Shown here piece by piece: positions 21,901 to 33,299 of a stretch of 64,000 nucleotides of DNA (within the stretch, counting starts at the first letter, position 1; every line of letters begins with the position of its first letter). A program made the translations under genes and the position numbers. Source of the stretch: Anaeramoeba flamelloides (lineage: Eukaryota; Metamonada; Anaeramoebidae); NCBI GenBank assembly GCA_027625915.1, contig JANTQA010000070.1, forward strand, positions 5,213,001-5,277,000, in the 5' to 3' direction. The notes below the pieces were generated by a model that saw nothing but the letters and a program-made list of their open reading frames with translations, did not search any database and was not told the DNA's origin.

Positions 21901-24900
21901 TTTATTATAATAATAAACCCCGTTTCAAAAATTTGGACACACCCAAAATCAAAAATAGGCAAAAAAAAAACCCAATTTATTGTATTTTCCCAAACCTAAT
22001 ATAAAACTACATTTAAGTTAAAAGGTATTAATGTTTTTATAAGTAATCATTTTGATCCAAATAAAAGAAAAAAATTTAAAACTCAAAAATAAAAAACAGG
22101 TGTGTCCAAAATAATGAAACGAGCGGAACAAAAAAATGTATTGGTAAATTTGTTGAAATTTCACCAACAATTGTTGATCGATCAAATGATAAGATACCAT
22201 CTACCAATTGTATGTTATTTCCCAATTTAACAAACTCAACACTAACCTTCTATCAACCATTGAAAAAAATTTCGAGATCTAACCAAACAGATTACGTAAC
22301 TGCAAAAAAAAGAAATGAAAACAAAACAAAAAAGACAAAAAATGAAATTGTTTGTAAAATCAAAATTCTTTCCAATTTGAATTTAAAGTACAGTAATGAT
22401 GTTCTTTCAACTGTATAAACTGTGTCCAAATTTTTGGAATCTAGTTTATATGATTTGATTGAAAATCCAAATATTACAAATATTTTAAAAAAGTGAGAAC
22501 AAAAAAGTTTTGTAAAATGTTACTTAAACAGATTAAATAAGTAAACCAATGCTGTTTTTGATAAACACTTTTTAAAGCAATTAGTTCTCACTTTTTTAAA
22601 ACAGATATATCAATAAATTAATATTTTCTTTTTTTTTTTATTTATTTAACAAGAAGTGTAAATTACACTCTAGTTGCCCTTAGACTTAAATCCCCTTTCA
22701 GAAATTTAAGCGTAAAATCATAGATTTCACGATTATTAATTAATGAAAATAATGTCAAACTATCACAATTTAAAATCAATTAATTAAGATTTATTTCTTT
22801 TAATTTATTAAGAAAAATTAATCTATTTTTTTCATAAGAAGGGCATACCCATAAAAAATGATTAATATTTTCTATTATTTCTTTTTGTTCATATTTTAAA
22901 CATAACGGACAAAATTTATTTGAGTTTTTATCTATTACATAATAGTATCTGTTTAGGCAATTAGTAAATGCATAAATTTTAGGATTGTTGAGCTTGATGG
23001 ATAACTTAAATATTTTTGAGTTTTAAATAAAGAGTTTTGATATTTTATAATTGTGAAATATTTCTGCACTTTCCAGCTCTTGGAATTCAATAATTCATTA
23101 TATGTAAATTTATAAATTTCTTTTTTCAATTCAATAAAATCTTTTGAATTCCAATTGATTTTATTGTTTGTTCGTTGATTAAATTTTATTAATTTTTCCA
23201 AATAAGGGGAGAGATAAATTTTTTAATTTTTTTTTGAATTTGAATTTTTTTTGTTATTGACAAAAATTATCAGATTTTCAATTTTAAATTCTGCTTTGTA
23301 AATGAGAATAGACTTGTTTCTGTTTATTTTACATATTTTAGCTAATCCTGAATTGTTCCAAGAATTTATATAATATATTAAAGTTTTTATTTCAAAATTA
23401 TATATTTCTAATCTATATGTTAATTGACTTAAGATAAAAGATTTAACTAATCTTATTTTTAAGTTATTGTTAAGAGAATTGTTGTTAAATAATTGTTTAG
23501 AGCTATTAAACGTCTCTTTTGATTTCTTTAAATTATAGACTATATGCGAAATTTTATCTAAATAAATACCTAAAAATTTAATTTTTTTTAAATCTTTTAA
23601 TACTACTGTTTTATCTTTATTAGGTTTTAACCCAAATTGAATAATAATTTCATATATAGAATTTAATTTTTGATTTAAATAATTTACTATCTCCTTTTAT
23701 AATTAAAATTAAATCATCTGCAAACTAAATTAATATTCTTTTTCGATTTTAATTTCACTACAATTATCACAAATCATTAATGTATTGCAAGATCTTACAA
23801 AACTGCTAAAAAGAGAAAAATATTATTTTTTTTTATTCTAAATTATATTTCTTTACATTTTGATTTTTTATTTATTTGTTTTTATCATTAAAAATTATTT
23901 TTTTTGATTGTGATAAATTTTCTTTAATTACTCCTTTCTCCCAATAAATAAATAATCATTAAAAATTTCAAACGAAGGAGAAATCAAATATTTAATGATC
24001 CATTCATAAAAAGAGGTTGTCGGAATCTTACACAGACGGATTTTTTAAAAAATGATATTTTCTTCACAAGTTAAAGAACAATAAAGAAAGTTGAGCAATT
24101 TTGGTGTTATATTAGTGATCTCAAATAAAAAAAACTTTTCAACTCTTATTGAATGTTCTCTAAAATTTAACTCCAAGTTGAGAAGGAGCCAAAGAAGAAA
24201 AAAAAAAAAAAAAACAGACTCAAAAAATCTCTAGAATTGTCGATTTTAATTGTTATGATATTCTGAAATGTTTAAGATTTAAACCAACTACTTTTAAACT
24301 TGAATAAACTTAAGAAAATAATTTACATCATAAAGTATCAAAATAAACAAATATTGAATTCATTAAGGATTGGTTGGAACCAATGCACTTTTATTTTTTT
24401 TAATATCTAATGGTGCCATGCATTAAAAGACAACTATTTACATCAAGTGATTATTATTATTAATCTAAAGATTCAACCAATTTGTAAACCAAAAACAATA
24501 TTATCTTTTGATCAGATAATTTACTTGTTCTTGTTTTTTTTTTTTGTTCATTTTTTTTTTCTTTTCTTTTCTTTTTTTTTTAAAAGATCAATTTTTTCAC
24601 TTTACACCTTCTTTCCCTCTAAAAATCAAAATCTGTACTTTTTATTTTTTTTTGAACAAAAAACTGAAAGAGAAATGAATTAAATCTAAAACTCAAACTG
24701 TTTGGCTTACTTGAACAAAGCACTAATACAAAAATCTAAATTAATTGAGTGGTTTGTTTATCATCATAAAGAGAACATCCAAAAAATACTAATAAAATAA
24801 AAATTTTCCAAAACTTCTGATGTTTTGTTTATATGAACAAGCTGGTTTGTTTTAATAAATACAAATAAAAATAAAAAAAAAAAATATTTCCAATTAAAAA

Positions 24901-27900
24901 TCATGAAGATCATACTAAAATTTATTAACTCTTAAATTATAATTACTTTTGTAAACATAATATTTAGATAAATATCACAACTTAAAATTAATTTCAAGTT
25001 TCAATCAATTCTTAATTTCACAACCAAAATTGAGAGTTTATTTTTTTTTTTAATTTCAAAAGAATTGAGAAAAATCTTTAATTTCTACTAAATTTTTTTG
25101 AATTAAAAAAAAGATAGAAATTGCCGTTATCTTTTCATGAGTTTTCTGTTTATTTTTGAAGTGTTCTAGGTTTTTTTTTACTTTAGAAATAAACAGAGAA
25201 TTTATTAAAATTTTCGGTTTATTTCTAAAGTAAAAAAAACCTAACGAAAATCTATTGATTTTACAAATAAAGCAGAAAAGTGTCGTTATCTTTTTCAAAA
25301 TTTACAAGAATTGAGTAAAATCTAAGATTTTTTTACCATTCTTTTGAATTCTGGAAAAACGCCGTTAGGTTTTTTTGAGTTTTCTGTTTATTTATAAAAT
25401 CAATAGATTTTCGTTAGGTTTTTTTTACTTTAGAAATAAACCGAAAATTTTAATAAATTCTCTGTTTATTTCTAAAGTAAAAAAAAACCTAGAACACTTC
25501 ACAAATAAACAGAAAACCCCAAGAAAACCGCCGTTAGGTTTTCCATAATTTAAAAGAATTGAGTTAAATCTTAGATTTTACTCTATTCTTTTGAATTCTG
25601 GAAAACCTAGGCACTTGACGGCACTCTATGGCACTTGACTAATTTCTAAAATTTTTATTTAGAAATTTCAATAAAGAGTCATAATTTTCTTTATCATTCA
25701 CTAATGACAAGATAAATAATGAATTTTTGGTCCGAATAATATCTGTGTTTATTGCTTTGATTTGTTCAACAATCTCCTTGTTATAATCCGAGTTTGGCCT
25801 GGAAGAACGAAAAAAATAAGATTGTTCGAAGTGATATAAGATGATATCCATCGTAATTCTTCTAACTCCTCAATATCATCTTAGCACCAAAACAATCTCA
25901 TTATTTTGAGTCTGGAAGGAGATCCAAAACGAAGAATTATAAAAAGTGATTGTTGAACAAATGAAACAATATGAGATGCTATTTATTTTTTAACTCAGGA
26001 TCTAACTCGCTGAAACAAAAAAAAAAAAAAAAAAAAAAAAAAAAACAAAAAAAAAAAACAACTAATTTGTTATTTTTTAATGGTACTTTGAATAACTTGT
26101 TCTTCAAAGGATCTTTTTCTTCCAATGGAGTTAACGAAAACATTGGAGTTAAATTTTACATTTTTATCATTGAAGACAAAACTTGGTTTAAATTTCAAGA
26201 GACAAACTAGATCATCCATCCTTTCAATGAGATCTATTTCCTCTTTTGTTCTCCATTTGTCAGCCAATTCTTGGAAAACAATCAAACTACAAAATCTGCA
26301 TTCATGTTATTGGTGTTCTTAACAAAGAAGGATTTTGAACATTCCTCAAAAATTTATTTTGCTTGAAGTAGTAAAAAAAATATTAATTAATTTTTTTTTT
26401 TCTGAAATGATCGATTTATTTTTTTTCTACTATTAAAAATCTTTTATTAATGGTTTCTTTTCTGTTTTTTTCGAAGAAAAAAGAGATCAAACGTTTTTTA
26501 TTTTTTAAAAATGAGATTGATTTCTTTGAAAGCAAAACCTAAAACGTTGTTTGATTTTAGCTATTATTTTTAAACAAAGAATGAGAATTCATTAAATTTC
26601 CAACCTTTACAAGAAAGTTGATGGACTTTTTTCTTTGTTGTCTATTGATCAAATAATTAAGTTACTTGAACCAAATTAATTTTCCAATGTTATAAACTAT
26701 TGATACACTCACAAATCTCACTGTTATCAAATAAACAACGTCGTGGCAAAAATTTTGGTTAAGCTGTTCTAAAATAACTTTAAATTTCAGATTTAAAGAC
26801 AAATTTATTTTGTAAAACACTTCTAATTCACTTTGTTAGAATTTGTAATAAGAAGATCAGAAAATTCCCAAACTTTGCCGAATAATACAAGGAATTCTCA
26901 AAATCTTTCCACAGCAACTACAACACTATCTACAACTTTGAAGGGTTCTAATCTCTTTCTTATCTGTAGTTATCAAAAATTATTTACTTACAAATTTCAC
27001 AAAGAAAAAGTTTATGTTTAAAGAAAAATAAATAGCAAGGATATTATTCTCAATTTTTTTCTTATTAGAATTGCGATTTTTTAAACTGTATCACAAATTG
27101 AAATAGAAATCATTAATTACTTTTTTGTCTAACTAATTTTATAATTAACATTCTATTCCCATTTTTATATATATATATATATTTAATAGATTGTAATGGT
27201 TGATCTTGACAATAATTACATAAGTACAAATGAGCCAATTATTGGACTACCAGTTAAATTACGAAAAGCGATTCATGAAAAAATTAAATTACATAACCAG
27301 CTTATCCTACCAATGAATTTAATTCAGATGACACCAAAGAAAAAAAAGAGAAAAAGAGCAAATTATCAAAAATATGAATGCAATTATTGTTGCACTTCAT
27401 TTTCATCAAGTTCTACAAGTAGCGAAGAAGAACTAGAAATGATTAATCAAAAGAACAAAAAACCGAATAATGTTTTTCCACAATCAAAAAGATTATCATC
27501 AAAAAAAAAATCGTTTCACTTACAAAGAAAAAATTCAAAAAAACTTTTAAAAATATTAAAAAAAAATGAACAAAATAATGATTATGATTTTGAAAATGAA
27601 AATCGAAATGGAAATGGAAAGGGTAATGAAAACGGAAATGAAAATAGAAATGAAAATGAAAATGAAAATGAAAATGAAAAAAAAAAAAACACGTTAAAAA
27701 AAAAAACATCATTAAGAACTTTAAAATTTAATGTCAAATCATTATCGCATCCAAAAATGAGAAGGATAAGAATGGAAAAAAGATCAAAATCGGTGGTTAT
27801 TGAAAAAAAAATAAACAAAAAACCTCGAATCAAAAAACAATTATTATCAGAAGACTTCTCAGAAAAGGAAAGTCCTCGGCGAAAGTTTTCTTTAAAACTA

Positions 27901-29043
27901 AGTTCTTTATCAAGATCAAATAAAACAAACAAACAGCCAAAAACCGAAGGTGGTAGCAATATAAACGATAACAAGTCAATCAGCAACCAGAAGAAAAACC
28001 AAAAAATATCCAAGAATGAAAATAACAACAATAATCATTTAAAAAGATTAGGGAATGATGGTATTACAACATTAGAGATTGATGAAAAATTAATACACCA
28101 AAAAAAAAAAAATATAAAATTTAATGAAGAAAAATTTCGAAAACATTTTTTATCAATTTTTTTTTCATTATTTAAAAAGTATAAACGATTTATAAATTTT
28201 CCAACAAAAGAAAACCCTAACCCCTTTGAAATTTTTAATGAAAAAGAATTTTTACAAAATGTACCCAAAGTTTACTATCAATTCTTAAAAGAAATGATTG
28301 AAAGCTCGTTATTTATTTCGTTTATCGAAAAAAAAATATTATTATCAACCACGGAGAAGGAATCTGATTATTTTGATGAAAAGGTTAACGAAAAGATGCA
28401 AAGGCGGTCTTTAAACTATTCAATTGTGAAGAAATCTGTGAAAAAGCAATATTTTTATAAACGAGGCGGCCGGATTAAAACATGGAAATATCGTTATTTT
28501 ATACTCTCTTCAAACGTATTGAGATATTATAAAAACAATAGTATTGGTGTCGGCAGTAGTAAAATTGGAGGGAGAAGGAAGAAAAAGAAGAAGGGCGAAA
28601 TCCAATTGATCCCTAATCAAACGCAAATTGAAATTCCGAAATTCCAGTCAAACCATTATACGGAATTCCCCTTCGAAATCATCACACCAAACCGCACATA
28701 CGTAATATGCGCAATTGACGAACAAACCAGAAAATCATGGGTGATTTCACTCAAGGCAAAATTAATTAGTGAAAAGGAGGCAGAATATTTAAACGGAATT
28801 TCGCCGGTCATACCTTCCAATTATAAAATTAAACTCGAAAAGTCCAGAAAAAAAAATTTCCAAAAAAAAAACCAAGCTTTTGGAAATTTATTTAAATGGG
28901 ACACTTCTTTACATTCAAATTTAGATAACAATGTTGAAAATAATAATAATCCAAATCAAATCGAAACAATAAACGAAAAAGAGAGTGTTGGGGAAGTAAA
29001 GGAAGGCGGAGAAGAGGATGTGGTAAAGAAAAATGAAAAATAA
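18922..29043 (+). CDS. DENN-domain protein with C-terminal PH domain, two exons
   Basis: This encodes a tripartite DENN protein of about 1033 residues. DENN proteins typically act as exchange factors for Rab GTPases on membranes. Exon 1 is 18922-20169 and exon 2 is 27190-29043, both phase 0. uDENN is residues about 8-110 (IYEFLLILGIDSPPELV, FILTDIEGNNFYGF). cDENN is about 155-435, with ISRWPF, LNERRIVFI and PTPYLIG, and is completed in exon 2 by IVMVDLDNN. dDENN is about 733-810. A PH domain is about 835-946 (YFYKRGGRIKTWKYRYFIL, final Trp in RKSWVISLKAKL). A Glu/Lys-rich insert (about 232-300) splits cDENN, and a Lys/Asn-rich linker with NENENE runs precedes dDENN. The ATG at 18922 begins the uDENN core directly; an upstream in-frame ATG would only add poly-Phe. 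Splicing skips an in-frame stop just past the donor. The Rab target cannot be told. Confidence 0.9.
20794..20992. mobile_element. Mariner-type palindromic MITE, copy 3
   Basis: Ends CAGCTAGTTCCACTTTTAAG and CAAAGTGAAACTGACT, inside the DENN intron. The internal mirror units match the copies at 16822 and 17104. The ends have drifted, so it is an older copy. Confidence 0.75.
21220..21500. repeat. GTGACTC repeat, copy 1
   Basis: About 270 bp shared with 30160-30430 in the same order: CTTTTTTTCAGTGAAA, then ATTGTGACTC, TATCAGG, TTTGTTGTTCTTAA and a closing ACAAT block. In the second copy CAAATATTGTGACTC at the left is mirrored by GAGTCACAATATTTG at the right, so the core is probably a small inverted-repeat element. 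Family unknown. Confidence 0.6.
21915..22448 (+). mobile_element. Tc1/mariner-like MITE, TGGACACA family, copy 2 (best preserved)
   Basis: The left end reads AAACCCCGTTTCAAAAATTT followed by GGACACA, and the right end is its inverse, ending TGTGTCCAAATTTTTGGAA. The inverted repeats match over about 27 bp with a few differences, and TA is present at both borders. A short open stretch from 22119 (MKRAEQKNVLVNLLKFHQQ) is close to the same site in copy 1 and may be a remnant of a parental gene. Confidence 0.8.
22640..23800 (-). mobile_element. LINE (non-LTR retrotransposon) B, truncated 3' part
   Basis: On the minus strand a reverse-transcriptase box FADDLILI lies near 23715. It is followed by FGLKPNKDKTVVLKDLKK.IKFLGIYLD, the usual stretch downstream of the active site, and by the thumb and C-terminal region. 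Near 22915-22845 there is a C-terminal zinc-knuckle of the C-x2-C-x13-H-x4-C type (CPLCLKYE...HFLWVCPSY). The 3' end is AGTGTAATTTACACTTCTTG followed by a TAAA-like A-rich tail. Several stops and frame changes break it, and the 5' part (endonuclease, fingers) is absent. I cannot place the clade. Confidence 0.8.
23801..25044. other. Intron sequence, nothing recognised
   Basis: Part of the DENN intron. It is A+T-rich with T-rich runs near 24535-24590. I see no gene and no match to the other repeats of the window. Confidence 0.5.
25045..25635. repeat. Modular palindromic repeat, copy A: about 0.55-kb palindrome
   Basis: Two bodies of about 180 bp lie head to head around a hairpin at about 25300-25365 and are bounded by related hairpins at about 25055-25110 and 25545-25605. 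The hairpins read like AAAAGAATTGAGTAAAATCT / AGATTTTACTCTATTCTTTT. Each body is itself a mirror: GTTCTAGGTTTTTTTTTACT ... AGTAAAAAAAACCTAACG around AATAAATTCTCTGTTTATT. The second body is close to the exact reverse complement of the first. The right end is GCACTTGACGGCACTC. It has no coding capacity. Confidence 0.85.
25735..26985 (-). repeat. Unnamed repeat R1, copy B, inverted
   Basis: Reverse-complement counterpart of 5485-6701. It is better preserved: on the minus strand two open segments survive, about 26285-26073 (IGRKRSFEEQVIQSTIKK at its end) and about 25851-25642 (SRPNSDYNKEIVEQIKAIN). I recognise neither. They could be exons of a degraded gene or pieces of an element. An A run of about 35 nt (26010-26044) interrupts it. 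The hairpin corresponding to copy A is at 25815-25904. Confidence 0.7.
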
Positions 29044-29254
29044 TATTAATTATTTATATTTTGATTTTTTTTTTTTATCTTTTTCTTTTTTTTACATTTA
29101 AAGTATGTAATTTAATATTTAATAAAATTTAATATAATAATAAAATATTTTTTTTATTCTAAATTTAATAGATAAATACATTATATATATTTTTCTTTTT
29201 TTCCTCAAATATAAAGTGTTTGAAATTTTTACAATGATAACTAACAAATATTAA

Positions 29255-29285
<31 letters not shown>

Positions 29286-29814
29286 ATGCAGGGTTTGTTT
29301 GGTTATGATTGAATATTTGGATTATTTATAATAAAAATACTTGTTATTAAAGTCGTGGGGAGAAATTTAGTAAGTTTTAAGATCGAAAGACAATTAATGT
29401 TGTAGTTAAAATCCAAGAGTCGGATGAAATTGTTTTTATAAATATTTTTTTTTTAAAATTAGATAATAGTAAATTTTTGGTGAAGGTGTAAGATTAAAAA
29501 TTCTTTCTATTCTCATAGAAATGTTCATTAAAGTCAGGTTCGAAAAAAGGGTGAATTCTTTTATACAGCTTTTATTCTTCGATCCCTTTTTTATATATTA
29601 AGTGATAATATGGAAGAGTCCCACTTAATTGTCAAGGTTTAAATTAAATTGAAACACTTTATCTGTAAAAGAGGGATTTTTAAAGTGATTCAATTTATAA
29701 CTTCTGATTTCATGAGTGAATAAACATTAGTTATTAGAAAAATTTTAAAGCGAATTTAGTTTAGAAATATTTATTTTGTCTTTACTGTATTACTAGTATA
29801 AACTAAACTATTTT
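29044..29814. other. 3' flank of the DENN gene
   Basis: It contains an (AATA)n microsatellite at about 29250-29286. No gene or matching repeat was seen. Confidence 0.5.
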
Positions 29815-30745
29815 TCGAAAATTTTGACTCACTTTATAATGTTTACGGAAGCTGTTTGGAGGGTTTATTCCAGTATTCTTTACAAAAAATATTTTCAAAT
29901 TTTTGGATCAGAATCATTTCTTTTTCTTTTTATTTTTTTTCGATTTCTTATCTTTTTTTTTTTTAAAAATAGATCACATCGTAAAAAAATATTCTTTTTC
30001 TTTGTTTATCTGTTTCTTTTTTTTTTTTTTTTTTTTTTTTTTTCTGTTTTTTTTCGGTAAAAAGATCATGTGGAAAAAAAAAAAGAGATCTTCGAAAAGA
30101 CAATAATCACCTTTAAAAGTTCGACTCTATAATGCCTTTTTAAGGTGTATATGTTAATAAATTAAAAAATCTTCAAGTTCAACTTTTTTTCAGTGAAATT
30201 TTAGTAAATAAAAAATCCATAATGCTCATTTCAAATATTGTGACTCGTTTTTTTTATATTTTTTGGTTTTATTTTTTTTTAATTTTTAATATATCAGGCT
30301 TTTATAGATTTGGAATGTCTTAAAAATGAATTAAAAATCAGATTTAGTTATTTGTTGTTCTTGAATACTAAAGGATGTTTTTATTTTTTCAATTTATTAT
30401 TTCAGGTGAGTCACAATATTTGTAAAAGAGTTTAAATTCTAAAATTTTTTGACACAATTATAAATGTTTACAGAAATAACCAGACTACCTTTTCATTCAA
30501 TTTTGAAATAATTTTGTTTTTACAAATGATTACATTTTTTTTCTTTTATGTTCTGTTATCATTTCCTTGTCATTCTCGTTATGTAATGTTTTTCGTTTGA
30601 TCCGGAAATTTATTTTAGATGGTTGATAGAAGGTTAGTGTTAAAGTTTGGTAAATTGGAAAATCACATACTGTTTGCTGATTTCTAATTATTTGACTGAT
30701 CAACAATTGTTGATAAAAGTTCATCAAATTTATCAATACAATTTT
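29815..30745. repeat. Repeat cluster: GTGACTC copy 2 and a TGGACACA MITE fragment
   Basis: 30160-30430 is the second copy of the 21220-21500 repeat, with inverted core ends at 30233 and 30425. Similar blocks TTTGACTCACTTTATAATGT (29821) and TTGACACAATTATAAATGTT (30449) stand outside it as a rough direct repeat. 30505-30745 on the minus strand is a truncated TGGACACA-family MITE, recognised by ACAATTGTTGATCAGTCAAA and AACCTTCTATCAACCATC. Confidence 0.6.
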
Positions 30746-30749
30746 TTAT

Positions 30750-30918
30750 GATGGCAAGTTCCACTTTTCAAGCACAATAAAAATCTCAAATTGAGGCACA
30801 AGATTCAAATTTAAGTCAAATAAATTGTGTAAAAAGAAGTCAAAAAATACGATTTAATTGGGTTTTTTTATCCCTCAAATTTCCTTGAAAGTTTGTGTCT
30901 TAAAAGTCGACCTGACTT
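30750..30918. mobile_element. Mariner-type palindromic MITE, copy 4 (degraded)
   Basis: AAGTTCCACTTTTCAAGCAC on the left and GTGTCTTAAAAGTCGACCTG on the right are drifted versions of the family ends. Internal mirror units are still recognisable. It abuts the MITE fragment that ends at 30745. Confidence 0.65.
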
Positions 30919-30954
30919 TAAAAATAGTAGATTTTACTCTATTCTTTTACATTA

Positions 30955-31800
30955 TTCAAAAAATAAATGAAAGTATCCTTCAAGAGCCATCAAGTGATGA
31001 CAAGTTCCTAGCATTTCCAAAATTCAAAAGAATAGAGAAAAATCTTAGTTTGTAACCAAATCTTTTAAATTCTGGAAAAGCTGACAGTCTTTTTCTTGGG
31101 GTTTTCTGTTTTATTTTGAAAATATATTGATTTTCTAAATAAATAGATTTTTTTGAGTTTTCTGTTTTATTTGTTAAGAGTACCTACATTTTTTTGAATT
31201 TTAGAAATAAAAAACCTAATGGTGGTTTTCGAAAGGTTTTCTGTTTATTTGTGAAGTTTTCTAGGTTTTTTTATGGTTTTCTGTTTATTTGTGAAATGTT
31301 CTAGGTTTTTTTGAGGTTTACTAGGTTTTATTTGTGAAGTGTGCTAGGTTTTTATTACTTTTAGAAATAAACAGAAAATTTTAATAAATTTTCGGTTTAT
31401 TTCTAAAGTAAAAAAAACCTAACGAAAATATTATAATTTTCCAAATAAAACAAAAATTCAAATAAAAACCTACCTTCACTTTTCTTGAGTTTTTCTTTTT
31501 TATTTTGAAATCTATTAATATTCCAATTTAACGGAAAACTCAAGAAAATAATTCAGCGGTTTACCAAAATTTAAAAGAATATAGTAAATTCATAGATTTT
31601 ACTAAATTCTGTTGGATAATCCAAAAACAAAATAAAATGGTATCGGTTTTCCGGAATTCAAAAGAATTGAGTAAAATATTAGATTTCCCTCTATTCTTTG
31701 GTATTTCGGAAAAACTAACACATTTTTTTTTATTTTTTAAATAAACTGAAATTTTCTTTAATTTTCGGTTTATTTCAAAAATTAAAAAAAAAAAAAAGAA
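30955..31800. repeat. Modular palindromic repeat, copy B (rearranged)
   Basis: It carries the same modules as 25045-25635: the hairpin AAAAGAATAGAG...TCTTTTAAATTC near 31023, repeated TTTTCTGTTTATTTGTGAAG units (31236-31345), the mirrored CTTTTAGAAATAAACAG ... TTTATTTCTAAAG core (31355-31415), and hairpin halves near 31565 and 31660. Units are duplicated and some arms missing, so it is an expanded, partly scrambled copy. Confidence 0.75.
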
Positions 31801-31998
31801 CGATAAAATCAAAAAATTATTTATTTTTTCCAATTTAAATTGATAAATAATTCTTTTATAGAGTCCAAAATATTTGATTCCCCATTTGAAATATATTTAT
31901 CAAACCCAAAATACTTTTCAAATATACTAAAATGATGTCTTTAAGGTGTAGAAAAATATTAATAAATTTTTTACTTTTAATTTGAAAAAAAATCTTAA

Positions 31999-32932
31999 GG
32001 GGCTAGTCTATATTAAATTTTTTAGGTAAATTTAATAGAGATTTAGAATTTTTTTTGCCAATTACTTAGATTTGAAATCAAAGTAAAAAACTTCTTAGTA
32101 TATTAATGAAATCTTGCTATATGACATTCATTAAATTTAGTTATTGTTTTTATAGAAATAAAAAATTTTTGCATTTTTTCACTTTTTTGAAAGTTGCTTT
32201 TTTTCAACTTTTCGAAAAAATACAAAAAATAAAAAAAAAAATATGATCAAGAAAGCAAAACCTTGTTATGTTTGTAAAAGACCTACAAAAAATAGATTGA
32301 AAAATAAACCTGAAAGGGTTTTTTTTGGATTTGCATGAAAACATAGTTTGATTCGAAAAAAATATACAATATATGCTTTACTCTTAATAAAAGATTTTCT
32401 TTTTTTATATTGTACCAGTCTTTTTTTTCATGAATCTACTTTTTCAGTTTACACTCTTTTGTTTTTGTTGAATTTGAAGTTTTTTTAAGTGTTCCCAAAT
32501 TACCATCCCAAAAGTTTTTGTCAGAGTCAAAAAAAATCAAAGAAAAGCATAACAACTATTTTTTAAAAAAGTAATTATTGATAAAATAAATTGAGTTCTT
32601 TATAGAGTCAAGTTGGATGAACAGAAGTGAAGGAGAAAATATTCACCAGTTTTAAATTATTTTTTCATTTTTAAAAATGAGAATAAATATTATTTTTGAG
32701 AAAATAATTAAATCCAAAATTAATCAAAAAATTCTCATCCGTTTAAGATCTTTTTTCAAAAAAAAATTTTTAAAAGTCACTTTTTTTGGCAGAATTGTAA
32801 AATTTTAAAAAAACTAGAACTAAAAGTTCTAACATTGAAAAAACCTGTCTATTTTCAATTTTAAACATATTTCAAGATAAGGATTCCTTATTTAGTTATT
32901 GGTCAAAAAAAAAATTAATATAGACTAGTCCC
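31999..32932. mobile_element. GGGACTAG-family MITE, copy 2, split by a 757-bp insertion
   Basis: The left part 31999-32077 and right part 32835-32932 join into a normal copy of the 13376 element, and both outer ends touch TTAA. The insertion 32078-32834 is flanked by TTGAAA on each side, consistent with a 6-bp target duplication. The insert has no terminal inverted repeats that I can see. It holds a short open segment near 32243 with a Cys-x2-Cys pair (KPCYVCKRPTKN) that I cannot identify. Confidence 0.75.
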
Positions 32933-33299
32933 TTAATAGAAACTGAAAAATTGGATTAGCAAACTTAAATAACTAAATATATTTAAAAATAATTTTTGAT
33001 CCAAGATCTCTAAATACCAATAGTGTTTAGTATAAGTGAAGTTAAACAAAATTGAAAAATTAGCTAATTGTTAATTTATTACTGAAAATATTTTTTAAAG
33101 TATTGTGTTTTGCCATGATTTCTAAAGTTCTGGCTTTAAAATTTTCAAGAATAGCATTTTGCCAAGATTTTATATATGAAAACTTGGGTGAATAACTTTT
33201 GATAAAAAGAAAGGTTTGATTAAAAGAATCTTAATACTTGAAGAAGAATTATTTTGTCACCTTAATATTAAAAAAAAATTAGATATGGATTAAAAGGTG

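Larger units (their letters stand above)
20170..27189 (+). other. 7.0-kb intron inside the cDENN domain
   Basis: GTTTGA...AATAG, phase 0. The join IEED|IVMVDLDNN restores the conserved acidic-hydrophobic-DLD stretch that follows PTPYLIG in DENN proteins, which is the main evidence. Its contents, in order, are a mariner MITE (20794), a GTGACTC repeat (21220), a TGGACACA MITE (21915), a LINE 3' end (22640-23800, minus), unrecognised sequence (23800-25040), a modular palindrome (25045-25635), an R1 repeat (25735-26985, inverted), and a (TA)n tract just before the acceptor. Confidence 0.85.

Noticed and set aside
27443-28031. Minus-strand open frames of Phe/His-rich composition within the DENN gene
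   Set aside because: They are antisense to the Lys/Asn/Glu-rich linker of the DENN protein and have no domain or sensible start.
27196-29043. An independent PH-domain gene starting at 27196
   Set aside because: Its first residues are the end of the cDENN module and join in phase to the exon ending at 20169.
29824-30106. Phe-rich plus-strand frames near 29.9-30.1 kb
   Set aside because: They consist of T-run translation.
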